NCBI GenBank assembly: GCA_030748735.1
Contig: JASMLK010000045.1
Coordinates: 25,628-89,627 of the forward strand
Length of the DNA: 64,000 bases
Source of the DNA: Myxococcota bacterium
GTDB lineage: Bacteria; Myxococcota_A; UBA9160; UBA4427
Direction: 5' to 3'
Part shown: positions 17,755-27,031 of the stretch, one piece after another
Numbering within the stretch: position 1 is the stretch's first letter
Layout: each line of letters starts with the position of its first letter
Notes under the pieces: generated by a model
What the model saw: the letters and a program-made list of their open reading frames with translations, nothing else
Told to the model about the DNA's origin: nothing
Databases searched by the model: none
Made by a program: the position numbers and the translations under genes

Positions 17755-19209
17755 GTGAGTGAATACGCCTTCAAGACTGCCGGTGAGATCGCCCAGGCGA
17801 TTCGCAGCGGTGAGATCAGCTCGCTCGAACTCACCGACCACTTCATCGACCGGATCGAGCGGTACGACGAAGACATCAATGCGATCGTCGTGCGTGACTT
17901 CGACCGCGCGCGGGACGCAGCGAAGCAGGCCGACGAGGTGCAGGCCAGTGGCAAAGCTCGCGGTCCACTCCACGGTGTCCCGATGACGATCAAGGAGTCC
18001 TACGACATCGAAGGGCTGCCCACGACCTGGGGCTTCCCGGAGTTCAAGGAGAACATCGCGACTTCGGACGCGTACGTGGTCGAGCGCTACAAGGAGGCCG
18101 GCGCGCTCTTCATGGGCAAGACCAACGTGCCGGTCGCGCTTGGCGACTTCCAGAGCTTCAACCCGATCTACGGGACGACGGGAAACCCCTGGGATCTCGG
18201 CCGCACCCCCGGCGGCTCTTCCGGGGGATCGTCGGCCGCACTCGCAGCGGGGTTGACGTCACTCGATACCGGTTCCGACATCGGTGGGTCGATCCGCAAC
18301 CCCGCGCACTTCTGTGGTGTGTACGGACACAAACCCACCTGGCAGATCGTTCCGCCGCAGGGTCATGCCTTGCCGGGACAGGTTGCGGGGCCGGACATCG
18401 CGGTCTGTGGCCCGCTTGCTCGTAGCGCGGACGACATCGCGCTTGCGCTCGGCCTGATCAGCGGTCCCGAGCCCCTCGAAGCCGACGGTTGGGCGCTGCA
18501 ACTGCCGAAGCCACGCCACGCTCGACTGTCGGACTTTCGTGTTGCGATCTGGGCGAACGACGACATCGCCCCGGTGGACAGCGAAGTCGAAGCGCGAGCG
18601 CTTCACGTCGGCGAAGTCCTTCGCAAGCTCGGTGCGACGGTTTCGGAAACCGCGCGACCCTCGTTCGACCTGGCGCTCGCACACGCGACCTATCTGAGTC
18701 TCTTGAACGCGATCATGGGTGCGTCGCTCCCGAAGGAGCAGCGCGAGCGCTTCGAAGCGATCGCACGCGAAACGTCTTCAGACGATCTCTCGTACGAAGC
18801 GGTTTCCGCACGAGGTATGGTGTTGAGTCACGCGCAGTGGCTGGGCGCAAACAACCACCGCGAACGTCTTCGCTACGCCTGGCGCGACTTCTTCGACGAC
18901 TGGGACATCTTGATCTGCCCACAGACCGCGACCCACGCGTTCCCGCACGATCATCGTCCGTTCCCCGAGCGTACGATCGAGGTCAACGGCGAACCGCAGG
19001 TCTACTTCGATCAGCTCTTCTGGGCGGGTGTGATCACCGAGGCGTATCTCCCGAGTACGGTGTTCCCGACTCGCCCCTCGAAGGTGGGGCTACCGATCGG
19101 CCTGCAGGCGGCCAGCGGCGAATACCACGACTACACCACGATCGAGTTCGCCCGGCTCATGGCCAACGAGGTCGGAGGCTTCGCAGCGCCGGACGGATAC
19201 GCGGAATAG
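17755..19209 (+). CDS. Amidase (amidase-signature family)
   Basis: I chose the GTG at 17755 because AAGGAGGAG lies at 17741-17749, ideally spaced; an ATG at 17725 would place this ribosome binding site inside the gene. The 484-residue enzyme shows the Ser-cisSer-Lys machinery: TIKESYD carries the Lys, TPGGSSGGSSAAL the Gly/Ser-rich loop and GSDIGGSIRNPAHFCG the nucleophilic Ser. Family members hydrolyse carboxamides or related C-N bonds in the cytoplasm. The gene probably forms an operon with the upstream LLM oxidoreductase and converges on the TauD-like gene. Confidence 0.92.
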   Translation: MSEYAFKTAGEIAQAIRSGEISSLELTDHFIDRIERYDEDINAIVVRDFDRARDAAKQADEVQASGKARGPLHGVPMTIKESYDIEGLPTTWGFPEFKENIATSDAYVVERYKEAGALFMGKTNVPVALGDFQSFNPIYGTTGNPWDLGRTPGGSSGGSSAALAAGLTSLDTGSDIGGSIRNPAHFCGVYGHKPTWQIVPPQGHALPGQVAGPDIAVCGPLARSADDIALALGLISGPEPLEADGWALQLPKPRHARLSDFRVAIWANDDIAPVDSEVEARALHVGEVLRKLGATVSETARPSFDLALAHATYLSLLNAIMGASLPKEQRERFEAIARETSSDDLSYEAVSARGMVLSHAQWLGANNHRERLRYAWRDFFDDWDILICPQTATHAFPHDHRPFPERTIEVNGEPQVYFDQLFWAGVITEAYLPSTVFPTRPSKVGLPIGLQAASGEYHDYTTIEFARLMANEVGGFAAPDGYAE

Positions 19210-19224
19210 AAGGCCGGTTGCCGG

Positions 19225-20133
19225 CTAGTCGTTGCTGTCTTCGAGGCGCCGGTTCGATTCGAGGAGTACGGCCTTGCGGTCGAATACGCGATTGAGCTCG
19301 CGGTCGTGCCGACTCGATGCTCCGGCAGGCGCTGTGCGGTTGTAGGGCTCCCAGCGCGGCTTGCAGGCCGCTTCGGGAACGTCACCCATGATCGTGCAGC
19401 GCTGGATGATCCGCTGCTCGTCGAAATCATTGATGACGAAGTGCTGCGTGCATCGGTTGTCCCACATCGCGGCGGTACCCTTGTTCCAGCGATAACGCAT
19501 CGTGAAGCGCGGGTTCGAAACCCACTGTGTGAGATAATCGAGGAGCATGCGGCTTTCTTCGGCGCTCATCTCGACGATGCGCGAAGTGAAGTGCTCGTTG
19601 ACGAAGAGCGAGCGGCGTCCGGTCAGCGGGTGGACGCGGACGACAGGGTGCACGGTCTTCAGCTCGCGTTTGCCGTGGGGGTCGGCGTTGTGAATCGCTG
19701 ACAGGCCGTCGCACAGATCGCGCAGCGGCGCCGAAAGCTCTTCGTAGGCCTTGTACATGTTCGCCCACATCGTGTCGCCGCCGACCCGCGGACAGCGAAT
19801 CATGTTCAGGATCGCGAACATCGAGGGTTCGTCTTCGAAGGTGATGTCGCTGTGCCATTCGTCGGCGATCCCGCCGTGGCTCGCTGCGAGTTCGAAGATC
19901 TCGGGCGCGTTCGAGTAGGGATTCTCGAGGTTCGGATGCCCCTCGAGTTCACCGAACAGCCGCCCGAAGGCGACGTGATCCTCAGGTGTGAGAAACTGCT
20001 CGGGAAAGAAGAGGACGAGGTGCTCGGTCAAGAGCTCCATCACGCGGTCGCGCAGCGCGTCGGAGGGGTTCTCGAGATCGATGCCGCGAACTTCTGCACC
20101 GAGCGATCCGGAAAGACGGGTGACTTCTTCCAT
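19225..20133 (-). CDS. TauD/TfdA-family Fe(II)/2-oxoglutarate dioxygenase
   Basis: The 302-residue protein has the facial-triad motif H94-x-D96 (EWHSDITF) and the distal His231 in TQHFVINDF, with Arg241/Arg245 placed to bind 2-oxoglutarate. The ATG at 20133 begins MEEVTRLSGSLGAEV, the normal N-terminus for the family. The frame is open to 20451, but that extension overlaps the divergent DUF3604 gene and looks like noise. Members hydroxylate taurine, alkyl sulfates, chlorophenoxyacetates or other small acids using O2. The C-terminal 50 residues (from about PRWEPYNRTAPAGA) are polar and may be a lineage-specific tail. Confidence 0.9.
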   Translation of the reverse strand: MEEVTRLSGSLGAEVRGIDLENPSDALRDRVMELLTEHLVLFFPEQFLTPEDHVAFGRLFGELEGHPNLENPYSNAPEIFELAASHGGIADEWHSDITFEDEPSMFAILNMIRCPRVGGDTMWANMYKAYEELSAPLRDLCDGLSAIHNADPHGKRELKTVHPVVRVHPLTGRRSLFVNEHFTSRIVEMSAEESRMLLDYLTQWVSNPRFTMRYRWNKGTAAMWDNRCTQHFVINDFDEQRIIQRCTIMGDVPEAACKPRWEPYNRTAPAGASSRHDRELNRVFDRKAVLLESNRRLEDSND

Positions 20134-20318
20134 GAGGGGGCTCCAATCTCCTGGGGGCTCGAAGCGACGGGGTTCGGAAACGCTGCAAGCAGCGTACGAA
20201 CCCTTTGTTCCGTGTGAACCGATCGATCGACGAGCCGATAGAGTGCCGAGCTGATCGCGTTGCGCAACGGTCGCTCCGAGCGGAGGCTCGGCCCTGTCGC
20301 TTCTTGTATCGTGACGGG

Positions 20319-22574
20319 ATGATTCGGCGTCTCTTGCTGGCCATTCTGGCCATCTTGCTTCTTCTATTGGGCTTTCTCTTCGTCGCGGGGAAGGGCTGGC
20401 TCGGGTCCGACCTCGGCGCGGGGACTCCCGTCGCAACGTCCCGACCTGCATCGCATCACGCGGCGACGGCGGCCGCGCAGGCGAGCAGCGCCGCTGACAT
20501 CGGCTCTCATCGCGCGAAGCAGATCCTGTTCGGTGACTTCCATGTGCATTCGGGTTTTTCGCAGGACGCGTTCGCGCTCAGCATGCCGCTGTCCGGAGGT
20601 GAAGGGGCCTACAACGTGGCCGACGCGTGCGACTTCGCCCGCTATTGCTCGGACCTCGACTTCTGGTCGATCAACGACCACGCCGAAAGCTCGACCCCGC
20701 GCCGTTGGCGGGAAACGATCGATGCCATGCGCCAGTGCGATGCGGCGGGTGAAAGCAACGAGCCTGGTGCATCCGATCTGGTGTCGTTTCTCGGTTGGGA
20801 ATGGTCCCATATGGGAACGACGGCCGAGAACCACTTCGGTCATCGAAACGTGATCTTCCGTGACCTCGAGGACGGCGCGATTCCGAGCCGTCCCATCGCC
20901 AGCGATTCCCCCGCCAGGTACATGCAGGTCCCGGGCACCGCTGCACTGAGTGCCATGGTCGCGCTGACTCGCGATTCCAGGTACTTCGATTACGCGACCT
21001 ACCAGCAAGAGATGGCGGCCACGCCGCGTTGTCCGGACGGCGTGCCGGTGCGCGACCTGTCCGATGATTGTCAGGAGTTCGCCGCAACCCCCGCCGACCT
21101 GTTCCGCAAACTCGATGACTGGGGACATGCCTCCCTCGTCATCCCGCACGGGACGACCTGGGGCATGTACACACCTCAGGGTTCCAACTACGCGAAGCAA
21201 CTCACGCCGGAGTACCACGACCCGGTTCGCCAGCGCCTGGTCGAGATCTATTCCGGTCACGGCAACATCGAGGAGTATCGCGGTTGGCGAGAGGTCTTGA
21301 TCGATGAAGAGGGCAGTCGCCACTGTCCGATGCCGCGAGACGATTTCCTGCCAGGCTGTTGGCAAGCCGGCGAGATCATCCGCAGTCGCTGCCTCGCAGC
21401 GGGTGAATCCGAAGCCGAATGCGAGACTCGGGCGGCTGAAACACGTCAGCACTACGCCGACGCCGACGCGGGGCTCGGGCACCTGAGCGTGCCGGGGTTT
21501 CGCGCGTGGGAGTGGCTCGACTCCGCACAGTGCCGCGACTGTTTTCTCCCCGCACTCAGCTATCGGGTTGGGAACAGTGTGCAGTCCATGCTCGCACTGT
21601 CGCGCGAAGCCGAAGACGTTTCGCCGCTTCGCTTCCGTTTCGGCTTCATCGGCTCCAGTGACATCCATTCCTCGCGTCCGGGTGCGGGATACAAAGAAGT
21701 CCATCGCAACAAGATGACCGACTTCCGCAACGCGCAGATCCGCATCCCCGGAATGTCGCGGGAGGAAGAGCCCGCGCCACGCGGGCGCGTGTCGGACCCG
21801 ACGGGTGTCATGCCGTCGGACTGGCTGGAGCGCGACCGTGCGGGTTCGTACTTCTATTCCGGTGGCCTGGTGGCCGTTCACGCAGCTTCGCGTGATCGTC
21901 AGGCCATCTGGGACGGACTCGAAAGCCGCGAAACCTACGCGACCAGCGGTCCCCGCATCCTGCTCTGGTTCGACCTGTTGAATCCGCCGACGGGTTCCGG
22001 TGCCCGCCCCGGTGCCGTGGCACCGATGGGAAGCGAGGTCGAACTCGTTGAAGCGCCGATCTTCCAGGTGCGCGCGACGGGTTCGCGCAAGCAGCAGCCC
22101 GGCTGTCCCGACGAAAGCGCGCAGGCACTCGGGCCCGAAAGGCTCGAACGCCTCTGCGGCGGCGAATGCTTCTTTCCTTCGGACGAGCGCCGGGTGATCA
22201 CGCGCATCGAGGTCGTTCGCATCCGTCCGCAGCAACATCCCGCGCAGGCCCTCGACGACCTGATCGAGGATCCGTGGCGGGTGTTCGAGTGTGAGCCCGA
22301 CCAGGCCGGGTGCGCGGTCACGTTCAGCGACCCGGAATTCGTTTCGGGCGAGCGCGACGTGACCTACTATGCGCGGGCCATCGAAGAGCCAAGTGAGGCC
22401 ATCAACGGCGGGCAGCTTCGCTGTGAACGCAACGAAGCCGGAAATTGCATCCGCATTCGGCCGTGCGAACCATGGTCGTCACCGGACGACGCCTGTCTCG
22501 GTACCATCGAAGAACGCGCCTGGTCTTCTCCCATCTTCGTCGACTACGCCGCTGCGACGCGCAGCGGGGATTGA
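20319..22574 (+). CDS. Membrane-anchored DUF3604 / PHP-like protein
   Basis: I chose the ATG at 20319, which starts MIRRLLLAILAILLLLLGF, an N-terminal signal anchor. The frame extends to 20205 without supporting signals. The 751-residue protein has PHP-type metal motifs: FGDFHVHSGFSQDAFALS, SINDHAE and later GSSDIHSS. These are characteristic of DUF3604 proteins, predicted metal-dependent phosphoesterases or hydrolases exported to the cell envelope. The C-terminal region is Cys-rich (for example LERLCGGECFFP and RPCEPWSSPDDACLG), suggesting disulfides outside the cytoplasm. The substrate is unknown; these genes are widespread in marine and soil Gram-negatives. Confidence 0.85.
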   Translation: MIRRLLLAILAILLLLLGFLFVAGKGWLGSDLGAGTPVATSRPASHHAATAAAQASSAADIGSHRAKQILFGDFHVHSGFSQDAFALSMPLSGGEGAYNVADACDFARYCSDLDFWSINDHAESSTPRRWRETIDAMRQCDAAGESNEPGASDLVSFLGWEWSHMGTTAENHFGHRNVIFRDLEDGAIPSRPIASDSPARYMQVPGTAALSAMVALTRDSRYFDYATYQQEMAATPRCPDGVPVRDLSDDCQEFAATPADLFRKLDDWGHASLVIPHGTTWGMYTPQGSNYAKQLTPEYHDPVRQRLVEIYSGHGNIEEYRGWREVLIDEEGSRHCPMPRDDFLPGCWQAGEIIRSRCLAAGESEAECETRAAETRQHYADADAGLGHLSVPGFRAWEWLDSAQCRDCFLPALSYRVGNSVQSMLALSREAEDVSPLRFRFGFIGSSDIHSSRPGAGYKEVHRNKMTDFRNAQIRIPGMSREEEPAPRGRVSDPTGVMPSDWLERDRAGSYFYSGGLVAVHAASRDRQAIWDGLESRETYATSGPRILLWFDLLNPPTGSGARPGAVAPMGSEVELVEAPIFQVRATGSRKQQPGCPDESAQALGPERLERLCGGECFFPSDERRVITRIEVVRIRPQQHPAQALDDLIEDPWRVFECEPDQAGCAVTFSDPEFVSGERDVTYYARAIEEPSEAINGGQLRCERNEAGNCIRIRPCEPWSSPDDACLGTIEERAWSSPIFVDYAAATRSGD

Positions 22575-22640
22575 AACGGAGCAGGAGATCGCGAGCACCC
22601 GACCCGCTGGCGGTGCGAAGCGAAAGGAGCAAGAAGGGTC

Positions 22641-23411
22641 ATGCCTGTGAACTACGTCGATTTCGAAACCGCACGCGATGCATCTGGCTTCCGCATGGTC
22701 GTGGTCCGCGGCGTGCCAAGCCCGTGGACCCAGGCGGCTGTGGGCATCCTTCATGTGAAGAACATCCCCTGGCAGGCGGTGGCCCTCGATCAGGGAAACG
22801 ATGAGTTGGCCGCCTGGGCGGGTGAACGAAAAGGCCCCGTTGCGATCTACAACGACGAAGAGCCCCGCTCGGGCTGGGATCAGATCCTGCTCCTCGCCGA
22901 ACGGCTCGCGCCCGAGCCGCGCTTGATCCCCGAAGACGCCGCGGATCGCGCGCTGCTCTTCGGCCTGTCGCACGAGATCTGCAGCGAAAGCGGGCTCGGT
23001 TGGGCGCGTCGTCTGCAGGGAGTCCACGCCGGTCTCAACGGTGGCGAGGGGTTCCCGGCTGGTGTCGCGCAATACCTTGCGGGCAAGTACGGCTATCGCG
23101 CCGAAGAGGCCGAAGCCAACCAGCGCCGTGTGATCGACGTGCTGGAAATGCTCTCGGCGCGGCTTCACGCGCAAAAGCGCGATGGGAGCCGCTTCTATAT
23201 TGGCTCGTCGCTCACGGCCCTCGACATCTACAGTGCTGCGTTCACCGCGCTCTTGAAGCCTCTGCCGCAAGAGCAGTGTCCGATGCCCGACGCGATGCGT
23301 GTTGGCTTCGAGGCGATGGACGAAGACACACGCAAGGCTTGCGACCCGATCCTCGTCGAGCATCGCGACTACATCTACGAAGAGTATCTCGAGCTTCCGC
23401 TAAGCCTCTAG
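22641..23411 (+). CDS. Glutathione S-transferase-like protein
   Basis: The ATG at 22641 follows AAGGAG. The 256-residue protein has a thioredoxin-like N-terminal half (VVVRGVPSPWTQAAVGILHV, then KNIPWQAVALD) and an all-helical C-terminal half typical of GSTs. The usual catalytic Ser/Cys/Tyr of the first helix is replaced by the PSPWTQ context, so thiol chemistry is uncertain. It is followed after about 35 bases by an alpha/beta hydrolase on the same strand, so a detoxification or ring-cleavage operon is possible (inference). Confidence 0.8.
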   Translation: MPVNYVDFETARDASGFRMVVVRGVPSPWTQAAVGILHVKNIPWQAVALDQGNDELAAWAGERKGPVAIYNDEEPRSGWDQILLLAERLAPEPRLIPEDAADRALLFGLSHEICSESGLGWARRLQGVHAGLNGGEGFPAGVAQYLAGKYGYRAEEAEANQRRVIDVLEMLSARLHAQKRDGSRFYIGSSLTALDIYSAAFTALLKPLPQEQCPMPDAMRVGFEAMDEDTRKACDPILVEHRDYIYEEYLELPLSL

Positions 23412-23446
23412 ATGCACCTGCCGCCGCGCCTGGAGAACTGGCTCCC

Positions 23447-24358
23447 ATGACCGCCGAACCCGCTACGACCGGACCTCAACTCCACTTCCGAAAGATCAAC
23501 GGTGTCGAACTCGCCGCCTTCGAGTGGAACCCCGAGCTTCGTGGCCGGGCCCCGACGCTCTTTCTCGCGCACGCAACCGGCTTTCATGGCCGCGTGTTCG
23601 ACCAGGTGCTCGCGCGACTCGGGCCGCGCCACGTGATTTCCACCGAGTGTCGCGGCCACGGACGCAGCGAAGACGTCATCATCGACGACTGGACCGACTT
23701 CGAACTCGATCTCGCCGGTTGGATCGACACCTTCGAGGTCGAGGGCGCGATCGGCATGGGTCACTCCGCGGGGGGGCACGGGATGGTCGGTGCGGCCGCG
23801 CTTCGCCCATCCGCGTTCGAACGCCTGCTCTTGATCGATCCGGTGATCAAAGCGCCCGACACCTATGGCAAGCGGGGCTGGAACTACGACAGCGAAGCGG
23901 GCGGCGATCATCCCACCGCCAAACGCAAGAACGAGTTCGTGAGCCCCGAAGCGATGTTCGAGCGCTTTCGCGACCGGCAGCCCTACAGACTCTTCGACCC
24001 GCTGGCGCTGCGCGACTACTGCGACTGGGGCTTGGTTCCGTCGACAGGAGGGGAGGGCTACGTCCTCGCCTGTCCGCCACGAACCGAAGCCAGCATCTAC
24101 ATGACGGGCGGCACCCATCCCGAGGTGCACGACAACGTACGAGCGGTCGATGTGCCGGTCATGATCCTTCGCGCGAAACCTCCGAGTCCCGATCGTGACA
24201 TGATGGACTTTTCGGCGTCACCCACCTGGCCGGGGCTCGCAGGCGAGTTTTCGAACGGTCGCGAGAAACACCTCGCGAACCACACGCACTTCGTACCGAT
24301 GGAAGCCCCGGGACTGGTCGCGAAGTACCTGGAGGCTTTCGACCCCGAAGCGGAGTGA
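23447..24358 (+). CDS. Alpha/beta-fold hydrolase
   Basis: The ATG at 23447 begins MTAEPATTGPQLHFRKI. The 303-residue protein shows the HATGFHGRVFDQV oxyanion segment, the nucleophile elbow GMGHSAGGHG (Ser around residue 106), an acid candidate in the region of VPVMILRAK, and a terminal His in NHTHFVPME. It fits hydrolases acting on esters or ring-cleavage products. The upstream frame continues from the GST gene without coding character. It is probably co-transcribed with the GST at 22641 and converges on the TIM-barrel isomerase gene. Confidence 0.9.
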   Translation: MTAEPATTGPQLHFRKINGVELAAFEWNPELRGRAPTLFLAHATGFHGRVFDQVLARLGPRHVISTECRGHGRSEDVIIDDWTDFELDLAGWIDTFEVEGAIGMGHSAGGHGMVGAAALRPSAFERLLLIDPVIKAPDTYGKRGWNYDSEAGGDHPTAKRKNEFVSPEAMFERFRDRQPYRLFDPLALRDYCDWGLVPSTGGEGYVLACPPRTEASIYMTGGTHPEVHDNVRAVDVPVMILRAKPPSPDRDMMDFSASPTWPGLAGEFSNGREKHLANHTHFVPMEAPGLVAKYLEAFDPEAE

Positions 24359-24362
24359 CCGG

Positions 24363-25190
24363 CTAGCGGCTCGCCTCGATGCAGGACTGCGTCGCTTCGT
24401 AGGCCTGCCGTGCGACTGCGGCCGCGGGCTGCTGCTTCAGGCTCTCGGCAAAGACCTCGACACCAAGCGGTGCGGGTGAGCCACCTTCCCGGAGTGCGCG
24501 CAGGATATCGGCAACCCCCGCGTCGCCTTCACCGGGCAGCAGGCGCGCCGTCGTGGTTTCGAACATGAGGTTCTCTGCCGGTTCGGTCGGTGCGTCGTCC
24601 AGCTGGACCCCGTAGATGCGCGGTGCGACCGCGGCGATGTCGGCCGCCGACCCGCCCGAGCGAAACAGATGCCAGACGTCGAGCATCACGCCGCCGTTCG
24701 GATGGCCGGCGGCTTCGACGAGATCGATCGCGTCGGCGAGGTTTGCAACCGGGGTGAACGGTATGAACTCGATGTGAACCTGAACGCCGACATTCGTCCC
24801 ACGTTCACAGAGGTTCGCGAAGTTCTCTACGAGTTCGTCGCGAGAAGGCGGCGTAGCGGGGAACACGACGGCCGTGACGGAACGCGCGCCGAGGGTTTCG
24901 GCATGGCGAAGTGCGTCGTCGGCGTCCATGGCGAGTAGCCCCCCGCCATCCATCGCGCTCGGAAACCACTTTGCGATCGGATCGAACTCGCCGATCGCCA
25001 GCCCTTCACCCTCGATTCGCTTTCTGAGTTCGCGTGCGGAGTGACCGGCTTGCAGAGCCGTCGACACGTCACTCGTAAACACCGAAACGCCGTCGAACCC
25101 GGCGGCGCGTGCGGGGGCAAGTCGTTCGAGTAGCGGGGTGGATTCGAGTGTGCCGGCGCACAGCACGAGGTCTCCGGCAGCGAGGGTCAA
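24363..25190 (-). CDS. Sugar phosphate isomerase/epimerase-like TIM-barrel protein
   Basis: The 275-residue protein has xylose-isomerase-like barrel features: FDGVSVFTSDV, the metal-ligand candidates in VHIEFIPF and VMLDVWHLFRSGG, then IYGVQLDDAPTEP and PLGVEVF. The start is an unusual TTG at 25190, supported by AAAAGGAGAGGACG directly upstream on the reverse strand. The reaction could be isomerisation of a sugar or a keto acid (hydroxypyruvate-isomerase-like). It is a single gene between the hydrolase operon and a divergent lipoprotein gene. Confidence 0.85.
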   Translation of the reverse strand: MTLAAGDLVLCAGTLESTPLLERLAPARAAGFDGVSVFTSDVSTALQAGHSARELRKRIEGEGLAIGEFDPIAKWFPSAMDGGGLLAMDADDALRHAETLGARSVTAVVFPATPPSRDELVENFANLCERGTNVGVQVHIEFIPFTPVANLADAIDLVEAAGHPNGGVMLDVWHLFRSGGSAADIAAVAPRIYGVQLDDAPTEPAENLMFETTTARLLPGEGDAGVADILRALREGGSPAPLGVEVFAESLKQQPAAAVARQAYEATQSCIEASR

Positions 25191-25410
25191 CGTCCTCTCC
25201 TTTTGTACGTCGATTGGAACTGCTCGTTCCTTTCCAGTGGGCTTCGTAGTCCGCGCACACGCACGGGTGTGCAGCTCGCTTCCAAGGCTGCCGAACTCTC
25301 ATGCACTATTCCGGCAAGCCGCTCGCGAAAAACTTGTAATCCCTTGAATTCTCAAGAAGAAAGCGCGCCGGTCGTCAAGAGGAAGCAACTCCTCGAGGAG
25401 ACGACCGGCA

Positions 25411-26160
25411 GTGAGAAGAGCAACCGGAAAACTGCGCCACGTGTGCGTTCTCGCATTGGTTGCGCTGCTGCCCGGTTGCGCGCACATCGATCAGTCCGAC
25501 GAATTTTTCACGCGTTGGGGTGTACGCGGTGCCGGTGCGCTTGCCTCCTTCGCGCTGCACGAGTTGTGTCACATCGCGATGGGACAGGCCATGGGGGCCC
25601 ACATCGACGCGAGTTGGCAGGGAACGGGACCCTACCTCGAGTTCGAAGGACTCTCGCGAAAAGAGCACCAGACGATCTCGATCATGGGCAATGCGTGCAC
25701 GGGACTCGCGGCCGAACTCATCGTCGACACTGGCAAACACAAGACGAGCAACCTCGCCTGGGGAGCGGCGGCGTTTCACGCGGTGAATGCTTTCGGTTAC
25801 GCGTTCAGCAACGAGGGCGACGCGAAGTACTGGGAAGACTCGGGTGGCACGCGTGAGAGTTGGCAGCTCATCAACGCCGGGCATTCGTCGCGAATCGCGG
25901 CGCACCTCGCGTGGGATTCACCGGCTGGGGAGTATCTGCGCGAGCGTTGGCGCTTCGGCAAGCCCGAGTTCGACGGACCACTCGATCAGCCTGATCCGCT
26001 CGACTTCACGAGCGGCGAGCAGGAAGACACGCCGGTGGTGTTGCTCGGCGATCCCGAAATGGAGCGCATAGGTGAGCTGCCCCCGGTGTCGCTGCAGGTG
26101 GATCTAGACGAAGAGCTGCCGCCGGTCTCACTCCCCGCAGCGATCGATCCGGGCCTCTAG
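25411..26160 (+). CDS. Lipoprotein with an HExxH-type motif, function unknown
   Basis: This 249-residue protein starts with GTG, and GGAG lies about 12 bases upstream. The signal peptide ends in the lipobox LLPGC (Cys23). At residues 50-54 it carries HELCH within a hydrophobic stretch (SFALHELCHIAMGQAMGA), a match to the zinc-peptidase HExxH motif. GNACTGLAAELIVDTG follows and could supply a further Glu ligand, reminiscent of M50-type or related minigluzincins. The C-terminal 60 residues are acidic and Pro-rich with the repeated phrase ELPPVSL. A surface or periplasmic metallopeptidase is possible but not demonstrated; I do not recognise the family. Confidence 0.7.
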   Translation: MRRATGKLRHVCVLALVALLPGCAHIDQSDEFFTRWGVRGAGALASFALHELCHIAMGQAMGAHIDASWQGTGPYLEFEGLSRKEHQTISIMGNACTGLAAELIVDTGKHKTSNLAWGAAAFHAVNAFGYAFSNEGDAKYWEDSGGTRESWQLINAGHSSRIAAHLAWDSPAGEYLRERWRFGKPEFDGPLDQPDPLDFTSGEQEDTPVVLLGDPEMERIGELPPVSLQVDLDEELPPVSLPAAIDPGL

Positions 26161-26165
26161 AGGCC

Positions 26166-26999
26166 CTACGGCATCCACGCGCCGCCGCTCACACTGACCA
26201 TCTGGCCCGTGATGTAGCTGGCTTTGTTGGAGCAGAGGAAGAGCGAGAGGTTCGCGATGTCTTCCGGCCGGCCGAGGCGCGGGATCGGAAGGCCGCTCAT
26301 GTTGTAGAGCGTCCCGTCCTCCATCGCCTTCTGCATGTCTTCCGGGCGTCCCATCTGTTCGTAGCCGAAGCGGTTCCAGAAGCTGCCTTCGCCCGGGTCG
26401 TCGGCCGAATGGGGCACGATCCATCCCGGGCAGATGTTGTTGACCCGAACGCCACGCTTGGCCCATTCCCAGGCGAGGGCCTTGGTGAACGAGTTCACGA
26501 AGCCCTTGAGCCCGCCGTAATGAGCAACGTTCATGGCGGCTTCACCGAGCAGGGACGAGTTGGACGAGATGTTCACGATCGCCCCGCTCTCACGCTCGAG
26601 CATGTCCTTCGAAACCGCCTGGCAGCAATTGACGACGCCGTTGACGTTGAGGTCGATTTCCCAGTTTCGCGAATCGTCGTCGATGTCTTCGAACGGCGAT
26701 GGCGTCGCTACGCCACCGGCGTTGTTGACCAACATGTCGACCGGACCGAATTCGTCGTGGCACTGCTCGATCATGGCATCGACACTTGCCCGGTCGGTGA
26801 TGTCGGTGGCGACCGGCAGCACCGGTCCCGCGAGCCCCTGTGCCCTGGCGTCGTCCGCAATCTTCTTCCCGGTTTCGACGTCGCGCGATGCGCTGATCAC
26901 CTTGCAGCCTTCGCGCGCGTACTCCATCACGAGCCCACGTCCGATCCCCCCACTACCACCGGTGATGATCGCCACTTTGCCTTCGAGTCCGAGATCCAT
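26166..26999 (-). CDS. Short-chain dehydrogenase/reductase
   Basis: The 277-residue classical SDR has the cofactor motif TGGSGGIG (13-20), NNAGG near 92-96, the active-site Ser cluster ISSNSS near 144-149 and the YGGLK catalytic pair (Tyr161, Lys165). The ATG at 26999 is preceded by AAAGGAAG. It lies 32 bases downstream of the sulfotransferase-family gene and probably forms an operon with it. It would oxidise or reduce a hydroxyl/keto group; a steroid- or alcohol-type substrate is plausible from context but not shown. Confidence 0.93.
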   Translation of the reverse strand: MDLGLEGKVAIITGGSGGIGRGLVMEYAREGCKVISASRDVETGKKIADDARAQGLAGPVLPVATDITDRASVDAMIEQCHDEFGPVDMLVNNAGGVATPSPFEDIDDDSRNWEIDLNVNGVVNCCQAVSKDMLERESGAIVNISSNSSLLGEAAMNVAHYGGLKGFVNSFTKALAWEWAKRGVRVNNICPGWIVPHSADDPGEGSFWNRFGYEQMGRPEDMQKAMEDGTLYNMSGLPIPRLGRPEDIANLSLFLCSNKASYITGQMVSVSGGAWMP

Positions 27000-27031
27000 G
27001 GAGCTTCCTTTCGTCTTGATGTTTCGACGGG

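Noticed and set aside
20364..22238. 624-codon reverse frame antisense to the DUF3604 gene
   Set aside because: The forward frame has a signal anchor and metal motifs; the antisense frame has neither and is a codon-bias artefact.
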